A DNA stretch of 64,000 nt from Raphanus sativus. Lineage: Eukaryota > Streptophyta > Magnoliopsida > Brassicales > Brassicaceae. This document shows positions 51,714 to 63,439 of the stretch, one piece after another (position 1 is the first letter of the stretch; each line of letters opens with the position of its first letter). Made by a program: the position numbers and the translations under genes. A model generated the notes under the pieces. The model was not told the DNA's origin. It did no database searches and saw only the letters and a program-made list of their open reading frames with translations. The stretch covers positions 51,629,265-51,693,264 of the forward strand of contig NC_079516.1 of NCBI RefSeq assembly GCF_000801105.2, given 5' to 3'.

Positions 51714-53609
51714 TTAAGTAACGTTTAATCAACATAATAAGCTTATTTATGCATATGTGTTGTGTTACACATTACGGTTTAAGAACTTAAAAATAAAGAC
51801 CGGTAGCGGTTTGAGAGGGACCTAATTTACATATGTACCTTGATTATTTATATGCAATGTATTGTGAACGTTCCGGCTAGTAAACGTTCCGGCTAGTACG
51901 TAATTTTCAAGACAAGAGATTCTAATGGCAATTATCTTTTGAGTTGTGTTGCTGTGACCCTAGAAAGTATATGCAATTTTAATAGTGATGCAAGAAAAAG
52001 CTTGCATACGAATGGGCCATCCCTGTAACATGTTGGTCATGGAGTATATGAACAGAGAGGCTAAAGGGCAAACCGTTTTCCATTCCAGTTTATAATGAAG
52101 ATAATGCATGAACTTACACCAGAGAGATCTTAGAGTGCACCTCATAAGCAGGGGTTTGTGGATTTGAGAGTCTTGCTAAGTAACTTCAATGAAAAAGGAT
52201 CTTGACTTTGTTAAGACGATGAGATTGAGACAGTTATCTTGATAAGTGAGATTGATACTCAAGCTTCGTGCTTAAAGAAATATATACCTGAAAACTAAAG
52301 CGCAAGCGATGAGGAAAATATATACTAGTCTCTGCAAGAAGTTAGTAGTAATGATGCATTTCTCACACCATGGTTTGTTTATATAGTAAACAAAGATTCC
52401 ATGTTGGAAGACCTAACTTTTACTGCAGCCAGAGAAACCAAAAGGAGCGACATGTCTTATCATGAGTAGTCAAATGAGAGTGAACTGAACGCATCTCATA
52501 GTTGAAATTGTCTGTTTCTGTACAGTGTTTTGGCATCTGTCTTAATCTGTGGAGATTAATGTGTCCCATAATAATATAGCTCACTGATCAAGGCAGCAGG
52601 ATGTGATTAATTAGGTTAAAAAGCAGGACTATTTCTATCAAGATGATAAACCACTAAGTGAGCACTCTTCCCTAAAAATTCCACATGCTAGTGACACAAA
52701 TCTGGCCTAAGCTATCAAGGTAATAAGGAAATTTACATTTTTCATCCTCTGTTCATGTAGAGATCAAACCGAAACCTCACAATTTTACTCCTCCAAGAAA
52801 ACCATTCGAAGCTAATCAGTTACAAGTTGCAGATGAGCAGATCCCAAAAACAGTTCGAAGTCTCTATTTTCCATATACATTGAAGGAACGAGAGAGGGAA
52901 AGAGGAGCATCTCTTGTTAACAATGCTGATCAAGGATGATAATACCATGGAGAATGATTTCAAAACAAGCAGGTACTTGCTTACACCCTGTTACTTGTAA
53001 ATATGCAGCTTCACGGCTGATTCCTTATATCCTTTGAAATGCAGAGGCCATTGATTATTAATTTACTATCATTCTTTCTTTCATATGGATTGTGTTCTGA
53101 GATTATTAGTTTAGCATCATCCATAAGAATAAGAATGGCCTTGGATAAAGATAACACAAAACGCATATGCGGAGAACAAGAAACGACCCGACATTCACTA
53201 TTCGGAGGCAACACACTTAACCATTTCTTAGGGATACACTGTTCATATGGGTGTGTTGGAACTGCATGAACAAGAAGGTCCTCGACACAGTACAACTTTG
53301 ACAGAAAAAACAAACATGTGTGAAAACCTAGGGAGTCGAATAATGCGGCGTAGAAATGTGTAAAAGTGAAAAAGGCCGTTGAGCGATAATGAGCGGACAG
53401 AGATTAAGATTTACTTAATTTCACCCATTTCAAAAGGGAGTGTGGTTTTGCATGTAAGCAACGAGATTAAGATTTTCATTTTAATCAAAGAAAGAAACCA
53501 GACAGAGAAATATCACAGAGGTAGAAGAACCAGCATTCACCATAATAACAAATAAGTATAATTTAGTAAAACTCTTTAACACAAAGACCGATGCACACGC
53601 ACTCTTAGG
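51714..53609. other. SHP2 downstream intergenic region
   Basis: About 1.9 kb with the SHP2 3' UTR and otherwise no supported gene. A repeated 16-mer (acgttccggctagtaa) occurs twice near 51867-51900. The minus-strand ORF at 53011-53313 resembles nothing I know. Confidence 0.5.
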
Positions 53610-54856
53610 CAACTAAGTCTAGTTCCATGGGCGCTCGTTCAAGAGATTGCTTCTTGTTTATCTCGTTAAAGAGATTCACTTGTGGATTTCTCTTCCTGCT
53701 CTCGCAATCCTCTGCTGAGGAGGCGGCTCTTTCTTTCTCAGCCAGCTTGAAAACAAACCAAAATGGGATCAAATTTTAAGTTGGACAGAGTTGGTTACAA
53801 TGTACAAGCAAAGAGAGGCAATGCTGCGTACCTTTCTGCTTATGATCTTTGCTTTCATTATGGAGGGACATGTTGAATTCGTCGTAGGCGGGATAATTGC
53901 AAACTGTGCAAAAAAATCTAGGCATATTACCATCGCGCGCCACGGGCCGCAATTCCAAACAACTGCATACACACATGAAAATTTTACAAAAAATGTAATA
54001 ATGATACCTAAAAGCTGGGGAGGAGGATGCTAAACTAACCCCCTCTCTGTGTTGTTGACTCTTGAGATGAGTGATGAATCATTACATGTATGGTAAACAG
54101 CATCGCATACGTTGGCAAAATGCAGAGAGGTTTATCTACTACCGGCGCATAGCCGCCACTTGGTGGTTTGGTGTAACTACATAAAGTTTCCCACACAAAC
54201 TCTTTGACAAACACTTTCTCACGTTGATTGCCAAAGATTGTTAATGGCCCAACATCTTTTGGATATGCACAAAACTTGTTGAATTCGAAATTCCTGAATA
54301 CACAGACTCATAAAACCATCACCGGATATAACCATTATGTCCTAGAACCTGGACGTTGGGGTTGAAGCTTCTCATCGTCACACACATTCGTGCAGGTAAC
54401 CAATTAAGTGGTTCGCACCTAGAAATAGAAATTGTACGACGTACGTAGATGAGAGAGACTCTAAACCAGATTTTAAAAACATAAAACAAAAAAAAAAATT
54501 GGATTTATTTTACCGCAAGGGGCGTGAATAAGAATGATTCCAGAGGAAGCGATCTTTTCCAAGATGTCACTAGATATGTATTCTAGGTTGCCCATGGCAT
54601 AAATGATCGTTTTAGTCGGACGACGAATCTGCTTTTCCAACCCAGATACATACACTGACGGACATAACGAGGGTCAACATCAGCGGGAATCGGACACGTG
54701 TTGATGTCCCACCACACTCCCGTCATCGGCGTCGATACCACCACCCCTACCAAAAATCAATCCCCAAAACAACCGTTACTATATCGCTTTTATCATAATA
54801 TCTACAACGGAAATCAGAAATAATCGAATCCAACACTACCCACCTCCTCCTTCCAT
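53610..54856 (-). pseudogene. Decayed NYN-domain / C2H2 zinc-finger gene
   Basis: Exon 1 (54856-54844, MEGG) splices in phase to 54746, giving STPMTGVWWDINTCPIPADV, the first acidic motif of plant NYN-domain (putative RNase) proteins. The frame then breaks: after DPRYVRQ, the homologous continuation (GLEKQIRRPTKTIIYAMGNL ... IILIHAPCG) is in another frame. Further on, MVISGDGFM, the second NYN motif, lies in a frame with an adjacent stop. A C2H2-like finger (FFCTVCNYPAYDEFNMSLH) and a C-terminal segment ending ELDLVA follow, but the junction between them is also out of phase. NYN proteins with trailing zinc fingers are common in Arabidopsis. Probably a pseudogene; undetected micro-introns are the alternative. 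Confidence 0.65.
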
Positions 54857-55597
54857 ATCGCAACGAATTTGATCCTAAAGTTAGGGTTTCCTGCACTTTG
54901 ATCGAGCGAGCGAGAGAGAGAGAGAAAGAGATCTATCTATTAGCCGCAAGTTTCTCTACCGACTTTTCAGAATTTGATCCCTTTAGGGTTTCCTGCAAAT
55001 TTTGATCTATTATTGGCACAAAACTTATGGGCCTATCTATCTCATGGGGCGGGCTATAGAAACTTTTTTTTTTGTCTGCTTTCACTAAGCATAATGGGTC
55101 TGAGGCCTATTTACAAAATTCTGAAACTTTAAAATAGGCCCGCTAATGTTTATTATTTATTACTATTATTTATCAGCTTTCTTTCCACCTTGAACCGCAT
55201 AATACACCACAGTAAAAAAAAATACTGTAATTGATTTTGATACATATAAGATTATCAAAATCTGAAACCATTCGAATCCATTGTCAGTATATCAAATTGT
55301 TTGTACAGCCCTCAGGTGCGTGTGGCAAGTTTAACGACTCGATAGAGAGATTTTCATGAGAAAAAAAAAAAAATCATCAATTTGCTAGAAATTTGCAGAA
55401 AATGGTTGGTTGCAAAAAATGGTTGCTTGCACCAAATCAACAATATGATCAGTAAACAAAGGAAGAAAGAATCATACAACGCCTTATCTTAAAAGAATCT
55501 TACCCGCACATGCATCATTTCTCACCGCTTTACTAACTCCATGGAATCTTAGTTATGGCCCCCAATACCATCATCTTCCCATAAATATTTCTTCTCG
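54857..55597. other. Upstream of the NYN remnant
   Basis: Contains a GA-rich leader-like stretch near 54905-54935; otherwise AT-rich with no gene. Confidence 0.5.
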
Positions 55598-55612
55598 TTA
55601 CATATATATATA

Positions 55613-55643
<31 letters not shown>

Positions 55644-55646
55644 ATA
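55598..55646. repeat. (AT)n microsatellite, imperfect
   Basis: Two AT blocks joined by a single TT irregularity, about 48 bp, self-complementary. Confidence 0.9.
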
Positions 55647-56484
55647 TGTATATGGGAAAAGGTACTTTACTACTACTATCACTAACAACATTAATAGATG
55701 AATCCCAAACATTATTTCATACTGGGGTTTTACTTAAAACCGCAATTGTACATCACACACTTCAATTCCGCATGAACTGCAGTTGCACCGTTCCACACTT
55801 TAGTTCTGCACCGTCATTGTTGGAAACCTAAATCATTCTAAAAATCAAATTTTCTCACGTAAGAACTTTTTGGGTGTTTTCTATTTAAACAGAAAATACC
55901 TTTCCTTTAAAAATTTACTGGTAAAAAATATTTCAAATTACATTATTAATTTAACTGCGGGGCTAGGTCATTAGGCAACAAAAAAATTAACACACAATAG
56001 CTTAAGAATATGTATATATACCATAACATAAATACTTTTAAATTGGTTGAAATAATTAAAGCAAACAAGCGATTTTAAATAGAACTTATCTCTAATGACT
56101 ACTAAGACCATGTGCACTTGTGCATCTAGGGGTCCTTAGAGAGATTTTTAGGTGTAGACTCCAGAAAAAAGAGAAAACTTGGTAAGAAAAACTATGGAAT
56201 AAGGATCGAATTCTTGCGGTGAAATAGGGATTTCAAAGAGTTCTGCTGGTTTCTCATGAAGCTCTCCAGCATTCTACTTTCGCATCGCCGTGTTCTTCCA
56301 TCGCCACAATCAATCGGATGAGAATCGTAACCCTAAGAATGCCTCTCGGATTACTCTCTCTTCCTTTCCTTGGATTGCAAGCTTCGCAGATTCGTGACTC
56401 AAGCCGTGAGTTCATGCAACTATCTTCTGCTATGAGTACTGATGAGAGATCCTTATCCACGCTTTGCAGTTTTTTAACGAAAAA
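55647..56484. other. Intergenic DNA without supported gene
   Basis: AT-rich. A block near 56105-56200 (accatgtgcacttgtgcatc) resembles dispersed Brassicaceae repeats. ORFs here are short and unrecognised. Confidence 0.4.
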
Positions 56485-57010
56485 ACTAGATTTTGATCCG
56501 CCTTTAGAAGGGCGGATATATTTTTTGTTTTTACATTTTTTTATAAACTTAATTTTTATATTTAATGTTTTTTTTCATTATATAATATCAATATACTAAA
56601 ACAGGAATATGACCTATTGATATATGTGTGGTCAAATTATTTTACGATAATTATTAAAACCTCTTATTAATTATTTAAAAGGAATATTATACAAAGAAAA
56701 ATATAAAATATGATTAAAAACATAAATATAAAAATTAAATTTCTAAAATATGTAAAAATATACCACTCTTTAAAGGTGATCCGACCGAATCTAGTCAATA
56801 CTATTAAAATAGAAACATAACATATTGATATATGTATGGTCAAACTATTTTAATACAATGATAAAAACCTCCTATTATTATTTAAGAGAAATGTTATACA
56901 ATGAAAAACACAAAATGATGACTAAAACATATAAATATAAAAATTAAATTTCTAAAAGAATATAAAACTAAAAATATAAAAGGGGCGGGTCCAAATGTAG
57001 AAATCTATTT
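56485..57010 (-). mobile_element. Cluster of Helitron-like ends
   Basis: ACTAG at 56485 with the stem ATCCGCC/GGCGGAT (56496-56517) is a Helitron 3' end on the minus strand. Two further related blocks follow: one starting TCAATATACTAAAACAGG (about 56587) and ending near AATCTAGT (56814), the other starting TCAATACTATTAAAATAG, both containing acatattgatatatgt-type sequence. These look like nested or abutting nonautonomous fragments. Exact borders are uncertain. Confidence 0.5.
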
Positions 57011-57344
57011 AAAACCCGTTAAACTAAAATCTGTAGAATATCGGATCATGATCATAATTTTTAATTTTAATTTTAGTTGTTTAGTTTTAGTTTAATTTTA
57101 TTCTTTAAAGAAACATAATTTTATGTTTGTGTGTTTGTATAATCATATTCTGTATAATATGAATTTAATAGAATAGATAAGTTTTGTAAGTATGTACATG
57201 TATCATATTGTAAGGCTTTGTCCTTTGTCAATATATCAGTCTAAATTATTTGTTCTTATTTGAACATAAAAATCAGGAACATAGAAAGTTACGAACGGTT
57301 AACAATATTCGAAGTCCAAATTATCGTTTCATATGCCGAGAGAA

Positions 57345-57444
57345 NNNNNNNNNNNNNNNNNNNNNNNNNNNNNNNNNNNNNNNNNNNNNNNNNNNNNNNN
57401 NNNNNNNNNNNNNNNNNNNNNNNNNNNNNNNNNNNNNNNNNNNN
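57345..57444. other. Assembly gap (100 N)
   Basis: Exactly 100 N, a conventional fixed-size scaffold gap. The right border is a (GA)n tract (57445-57480) and the left border ends gagagaa. Confidence 0.98.
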
Positions 57445-57482
<38 letters not shown>

Positions 57483-57493
57483 TCCCAATTTAC

Positions 57494-59531
57494 CTTAACT
57501 ATATCTCCATCAACTTTTTCAAATGCTTCATTTGCTTCCTCTTGACTACTAAAAACAACTTCTGCGCTATAATAACCTCCTAGCTTCTTTGGTGGCTGCA
57601 CAAAACATGATCCTCCTCAGATTCCTCGTGAGAAGAAAAGAGACTTGTATGTTGGGGACCATTACCTTAACGTCGACTTTGAAATCTCCCGTAATAACTC
57701 CTCGTAACTCTTGAGAGGGAACATTGTGAGGTATCTTATGAAGATAGAGACTTGCCTTCTTAGCCTCATGTATTGTCTTCTCAACCTCCAACATCTGACA
57801 CAGGAGGATGCAATTTTTTAATATGTCTCAGAAGAAAACTATATATCATTTTATTTCGCAACTTAGTTGAATAGTAACAGTCAGTCTTACTTGTTCGGTT
57901 TGTGGAATCAAAGTCTCTACTCCTCTCTCCACAACAGCAAGCACAAGCTTCATAGCAGCGGCAGCGTCGTGAACGCAATTGTGGGCAGCACCCTCCATTC
58001 TCAGTTCTTCATCCAAAACAGACTGGAGAAAATTACACCACAAAAACAGGATTTATCAAATCTTAAATACCTATCTCCGAGTTAGAACAAAGAAATAAAG
58101 TGTTCACCTTGCATAGGTTTAACAAAGAAGGTATTCGAGAATTGTTTGCACCGGAATACTTGAATACAAGGGAAGTATCGATGACTCTGGCATGATCTAC
58201 CTTCAACACTGTGAGTGATCATAGAAACAAACTCACAGTAAAAACAAGATCTTCACACACATATGTATATATATAGAGAGAGAAACTGGCAAGCTAACCT
58301 TGAAGATCATTGTGCAAACCGTGACCAACTAAAATAGTTCCCTTAGAAAGAAACCTCCGGAGTTTTTTCTGAATATCAGCAACAGAGAGAGTGGCTTTTT
58401 CAAGATCCTCAGCAGTAACTCCAGTAATCTCAGTCTTATAGTCAACAACCGGTAGGCTCGGTTTCACAAATTTGTCAAGAACCACCTGAGAGTCATGATG
58501 AGCTTCTTCAGATTAATAATTAAGAAACAAGACAATCACAATGGCTTTGATGAATGATAAAAAAAAATCCAAACCAACCTTTAAATCACGGTCGACAGCG
58601 CCAACCCTGACAACAGCTTCACTGCCATCGTCACAGGTAACCATCTCACAATCAATAGCAAGCATTCTGGTTGACTTGATCACTTTTGACTGCTTATTGC
58701 CACTCTTAGTTACAAACCAATCCTGTTATTATGCAAAATTTCAAACATCTTTCGTTTATGTCTCAAATCTTTTTTTCTATTATTAGATTTAACTTAGTCC
58801 ATTTCAAACAACATTAATTACCTCGGCGTGGGAAGGGAAAGCATAGTAGATTGGGTACCTAGGATGAGTAATAGTCATTCGAACTAGCCTCTGCAATAGC
58901 AATAGCCAAACAAACAAGTTATATAAACGACAACTCACAATTAAAAAAAAAAAAAAGGAGATCCAAACCAAACCAAACCAAACCTGCTCAGGAGTCTCTT
59001 TATCAGGAGATTCTTGCTTGAACTTCTCAATCAAGTTACGATTAGCATCACACTGAAGAACCCTAGCCAATAGCTAAAACAAACAAATGCAGCAAGAACT
59101 AATAAGTGAATCCATCCAAACAATGTTAACCAGAGACGGAATAGATTTAGGTTATGTGCGCGGATGGTGTTCGATTTAATGCCGCACCGAGATTATCTCT
59201 GTTAGTTAGTTAGTTAGTTAGTGTTAGTTTTACCTGGACATCTTCCTTCTTTTTGAAAGAGGAAAGAAAAGCGACCAATACATCATTGGAGCGTCTCGAA
59301 GGATCGCTGAGAGACGATCCTAATCTCTTATCATAAGAGTTTAGAAACTCTTTCCATCCTCCGTTGTCGCCTTCTAAACCTTGCTTCTGCACTAGCTTCA
59401 CCAGCTCCACTAGCACCTTCCATAACCAAAATCAAATAAGATAAGATAAAAAAGGTGATTAAACTCGAAATTAAACGAAAGAGGTGGTGGCGTTATACCT
59501 TCTTCTCAGCAGTGGCTAGTTTATGCTCCAT
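57494..59531 (-). CDS. Small RNA degrading nuclease (SDN-type 3'-5' exonuclease), 3' end missing
   Basis: SDN proteins trim mature 2'-O-methylated miRNAs. Ten exons seen: 59531-59499, 59416-59234, 59073-58984, 58890-58822, 58722-58579, 58485-58299, 58208-58108, 58022-57891, 57794-57666, 57595-57494; about 390 residues, all joints in phase. The DEDDh exonuclease is complete: Exo [12 protein letters not shown], Exo [13 protein letters not shown], Exo [14 protein letters not shown]. The first C-terminal RRM-like block follows ([20 protein letters not shown] ... [20 protein letters not shown]). A good donor (AAG/GTAAAT) then leads into an intron made of (GA)n and the gap; the remaining C-terminus is not in the window. 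By resemblance it is an SDN1/2/3 relative, not expected next to SHP2 on Arabidopsis chromosome 2. Whether the gene is intact beyond the gap cannot be seen. Confidence 0.88.
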
Positions 59532-59639
59532 TACCCGATACTAATTGAAAGCTAGAACGGAGCTTCTACCGGATGTGAGCTTTCAGAGGCGGCGAGACTG
59601 GTTAAGGTGGGAGTTTGGAGAGGAAACGAGAATTAGGGT

Positions 59640-60123
59640 TTTGCGCTTTTTTTTTTAATTAATTGGTTTGCGGGAAGCTTCATCTGCTAATTACCTTTCT
59701 ACCCTTTCTGTTATAATTCGTCATAGCACTCAAAAACAATTACATAAAAACTTCGGGACGACAAAATATCCGTAAATTTTGATTCGATCCTTATTCGTTT
59801 CGATTTGATCTGAAAAATCTGGATATCCGCATCTCAACGAATCAAAGCAATTATTAAAATCCAATATCCGTAAAAAATGAAGCAAATCACCAATACTGAT
59901 ATTTTTAGAAACGGAATATCCGATCTATTATATACATATATATACATGTTTATAAAATTATATAATATATATAATTTTGTACCTCTATATAAGTTTTATA
60001 ATGTTTTTATTCACTAAATAAATTATTTAGTTATTAAAAATTTCGAAAGTTTCTAATTTCAAAAAAGTTTGTAATGAAATATTATTATTTTATTTTAGAT
60101 TTTCTTCTTTTTCTTTTATTTTT
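59640..60123. other. SDN upstream and AT-rich DNA
   Basis: Promoter-proximal DNA of the SDN gene followed by AT-rich dispersed-repeat-like sequence. No gene. Confidence 0.5.
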
Positions 60124-60160
60124 ACTAGGAAACAACCCCGCACGTAAACGCGCGGGAATA
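60124..60160 (-). mobile_element. Helitron 3' end (minus strand)
   Basis: ACTAG at 60124-60128 followed by a CCCCGCACG...CGCGCGGG imperfect stem (60136-60156) is, on the minus strand, a hairpin plus CTAGT terminus. The matching 5' end was not located. Confidence 0.55.
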
Positions 60161-61031
60161 ATGGACGTTAATTTTTATGTTTTAATATTTTACTTTATGT
60201 AATTTGTGTGAATTGTTGATTCATTCTTATAAAATGTTATAAATCTTTTAATATTTTACAAAAAATAGTTAATATAAAATGTGAATGAAAATGAGCAAAA
60301 TTATGTTAAGCTTTACATAATAAATAGCTCTTGGGTAGCAATGCAATATTAAATAACATAATCATCTTCAGCTATTTTCTTCCTTTTTGTGGCTGTTTTA
60401 CTTCTTGAGTTGCTCCTTTCATTGCATTTAGGTTATCGTCTTCGCTTTGTTGTGAATTTTTCATTGTCTTTGTTATTCTCTTCTTTTTTTCTTGTTTTAT
60501 TTTCCTTTAAAAGCTTTTTTTTTCTTCTTTATATCCAGCTTCATGAACAGTTTTACCAATTTTAATATGGTAAAATTGAACCATACCGGATCGAACCAAA
60601 CCGAATATACAATATGGTTCGGTTTTGGTATATACCCTACAAACCGAATGGATGTGATTTTATAAAAATCGTAGGATTTGGATATAGTTTGGTTTATAAC
60701 CCGATTAAACCGAATAAACCCAACATAACCGACCAAAGTAGAAACTTATAAATTTGTATATATTTTATAACGACACATGAAAATCTATTTGTTATATAAG
60801 TTACTTTTTTGCTAATAACAACTACCATATTATTTACAGCAATAAAGAAACCCTAATTTGTAAAATAATTGAACTATAATTAAGTAATTGCAACCAAGAC
60901 TTTTTATTTTCTTAGTCTTTTTTATTTTATTTTTTGGCTTTATTTTAACATTGACTAAAATGAAGTAAAGATTATAAATTTGATTTACAACAATTATTGG
61001 AAATTCTTCACAACTTTTTTTGTTATTTATA
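60161..61031. other. AT-rich repeat-like DNA
   Basis: Probably the body of the Helitron whose 3' end is at 60124 plus an aaaccgaa-rich stretch at 60590-60740 related to the duplicated block downstream. No gene. Confidence 0.4.
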
Positions 61032-61980
61032 AACGAACAGAGTTTCATGTTGAAACGAAGAAACATGACTTTGATGAACACTAAATATGGAAAAATAGAA
61101 AAACTTTTCTTCCGTGCTTATGTTTTGTTTTTTATTTTTATTTTCAAAATTCGAGCTTTTATGTTAGTTCTAGATTTAATTATTTTATTAAATGGTAAAA
61201 TCGTTTTTCAGTTTTTTTTTCTCTTTTATTTAAACATATAATATTTTTCAAATAATGGCTGTGTTAACAACATGAATCTAAAATTTATATAATATGATCC
61301 TAAACTAAATAATTGTGTTTTTTTGGTATAAAACCGAATAAACCGAAAACCAACGGTGCATAAACCGCACTGAGCGGAAGTAAATATATATTTAGAATGT
61401 TAGTTGTATTTTACTAACTGAAATACCGAAAAGCCAAAAAACCTAAACCGAAATCGAACCGATATCCGGACTGAACACCCCTAAGTGTTATAGATTTTCT
61501 CTTTATGAACGAATAGAGTTTCGTGTTGAAACAAAGAAACATTACTTTGATGAACATTAAATATGGAAAAATAGAAAAAGTTTTATTTCGTGCTTCTGTT
61601 TTGTTTTTTATTTTTATTTTCAAAATTTCAAGTTTTGATTTTAGTTCTAGATTTGATTATTTTATTAGATGGTATACGCATTTTTTTTTCTTTTATTTAA
61701 ACATATAATATTTTTCAAATAATGACTGTGTGTTGACAACATGAATCTAGAATTTATATAATATAATCTCAAACTAAATAATTATTTTTTGGTATAAAAC
61801 TGGATAAACAGAAAACCAATGGTATATAAACCGAACCGAACTGTAGTAAATATAGATTTAGAATGGTAATTGTATTTTACTAATCGAAATACCGAGAAAC
61901 CAAAAAATCCAAACCAAAATCGAACCGATATCCGGATGAACACCCCTAAGTGTTATAGATTCTCCCTTTACGTGAATAAA
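61032..61980. repeat. Tandem duplication, ~476-bp unit
   Basis: 61032-61507 and 61508-61980 align along their whole length (start gaacagagtttc / gaatagagtttc, end gatatccgga..gaacacccct). Divergence is perhaps 12-15% by eye. Non-coding; resembles a dispersed Brassicaceae repeat rich in aaccgaa motifs. Confidence 0.85.
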
Positions 61981-62500
61981 CAGACCTTTACACATTTTGT
62001 TTTAAACTTTTTAATAATTAATAGCCAATGAGAAATGTAACTTCACTGCATATTTATGCAATTCATTCAAAATGATGAAGATTAAAGGACACGATGTTTA
62101 ATTAATAGAAAATACCCCTTTTCAGCTTTTGTTTGTTTTATTATAAAAATTTACTAATTTATATTTTGATTATTAAGCAAAAATTTAAAAAATAATTTAA
62201 AACGGTAAATTTTTTTTTTGTTGACGGTTTTAATTCTTATTCATGTTATGCAAAGTTTAATGTTTTAACATATTAATCATCAATTAGAATATTTATTTTA
62301 TCACAGATTTAATTTTATTGAAAATGGCAACAGCCCAAGTTATTTCATAATTGATCAATGTTGACAACAACATAAAGTAAAAAAAGTATTCCCCTATTCA
62401 ATTTAAAATGTCAAAAAGGTCAGTTTAAAAGAAAAGCTTTATTAGGTTTCTTTGTTTGAGAAAAAAGTATTTTTCACATCTTTCTTCTTTCTTATATTAA
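61981..62500. other. AT-rich spacer
   Basis: No gene or recognisable element. Confidence 0.5.
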
Positions 62501-62670
62501 ACTAGGTAGTAATCCGCGCCTTGCGCGGGATGAGATGGTTAGATCAGCAATTTTTCGAAAATATTAGAAAGTATATATATATAGTTTGGAATTTGGGTTT
62601 TGTGTGTTTATCTTACTCTCGAACTCATTTTGTTTATCTCTCTATGGCTCTCTCTCTATGGCTCTCTCTC

Positions 62671-62708
<38 letters not shown>
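62501..62708 (-). mobile_element. Helitron 3' end (minus strand) running into the gap
   Basis: ACTAG (62501-62505) followed by CCGCGCC-TT-GCGCGG (62514-62528) is a minus-strand Helitron terminus. The element body is interrupted by a (CT)n tract (about 62675-62708) and the scaffold gap. Confidence 0.55.
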
Positions 62709-62808
62709 NNNNNNNNNNNNNNNNNNNNNNNNNNNNNNNNNNNNNNNNNNNNNNNNNNNNNNNNNNNNNNNNNNNNNNNNNNNNNNNNNNNNNNNNNNNN
62801 NNNNNNNN
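62709..62808. other. Assembly gap (100 N)
   Basis: Exactly 100 N, left border a (CT)n tract. ORFs spanning it are artefacts. Confidence 0.98.
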
Positions 62809-63335
62809 GGAGGGATGTTTCTATGGTCTGGTTGCACAGGCTGCTGCTCTTCCTTTTTTCTCGTCCTCAAGAATCTCTTTTGAGAATGCGCTTGGGTTGG
62901 CTTTGATACAGCTTTGCAATGCCACAAATGGATGCACACAGTCTGATCCCTGCAACAACAATTTAGATATCCAATATCCTTGTGAAGCTCACTATATTAC
63001 GGTTTACATTATCCCAAACAATCTAGAGTGTTTTCAATTAGAGGTGGTTTACCTTTTCTTCAGGAGTGCTCATGAGAAAGCAACGGGAAAGTCTCAGTGA
63101 ACTGAGACCCGCAAGATCCATTACGCAGATCTGCTATGCAAGGACAACCCAGGGCTTTCTGTGCCTTGGCTTCAAGCGACTGATGGAAATTGATGTTTAG
63201 TCAGCTAACTCAAGAAGCTTAGGAATAAAGAGTAAGAGAAAGTAGGAGGAGTAACTCTCATTCTCATTGCCACCTTCACCAAATGCTGCAGCTTCTGTGG
63301 TATTAAAGGAGATTACGTACAATGATGTCAAATAC
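62809..63335 (-). pseudogene. MIA40 (CHCH oxidoreductase) remnant
   Basis: Mia40 drives disulfide-coupled import in the mitochondrial intermembrane space. Reading the minus strand, pieces of the plant protein appear in order: TEAAAFGEGGNENES (about 63320-63270), the CPC redox block KALGCPCIADLRNGSCGSQF (about 63160-63100), CFLMSTPEEK just before a GT donor, then after an AG acceptor (about 62961) GSDCVHPFVALQSCIKANPS and KEEQQPVQPDHRNIPP at the gap edge. The CPC block and CFLMS are in different frames, and a 6-A run shifts the frame again before KEEQQ. At least two frameshifts and a missing N-terminus mark a pseudogene unless they are sequencing errors next to the gap. Confidence 0.75.
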
Positions 63336-63439
63336 CACTCAGAGAAGAACATATAAACTACAAAGAGCTTATATAAACCGGACCAGAAGATGTAAACTAG
63401 CGCTGATAAATGGTACTCAAGGAGCTAAAACAAGTACAA

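Noticed and set aside
53011..53313. 100-aa minus-strand ORF
   Set aside because: No recognisable motif, no splice partners, unknown start; could not be supported as a gene.
57250..57601. ORFs containing X runs
   Set aside because: They span the 100-N gap and (GA)n tract.
62521..63100. Plus-strand ORFs of 106-166 aa across the second gap
   Set aside because: They pass through N and are antisense to the MIA40 remnant.
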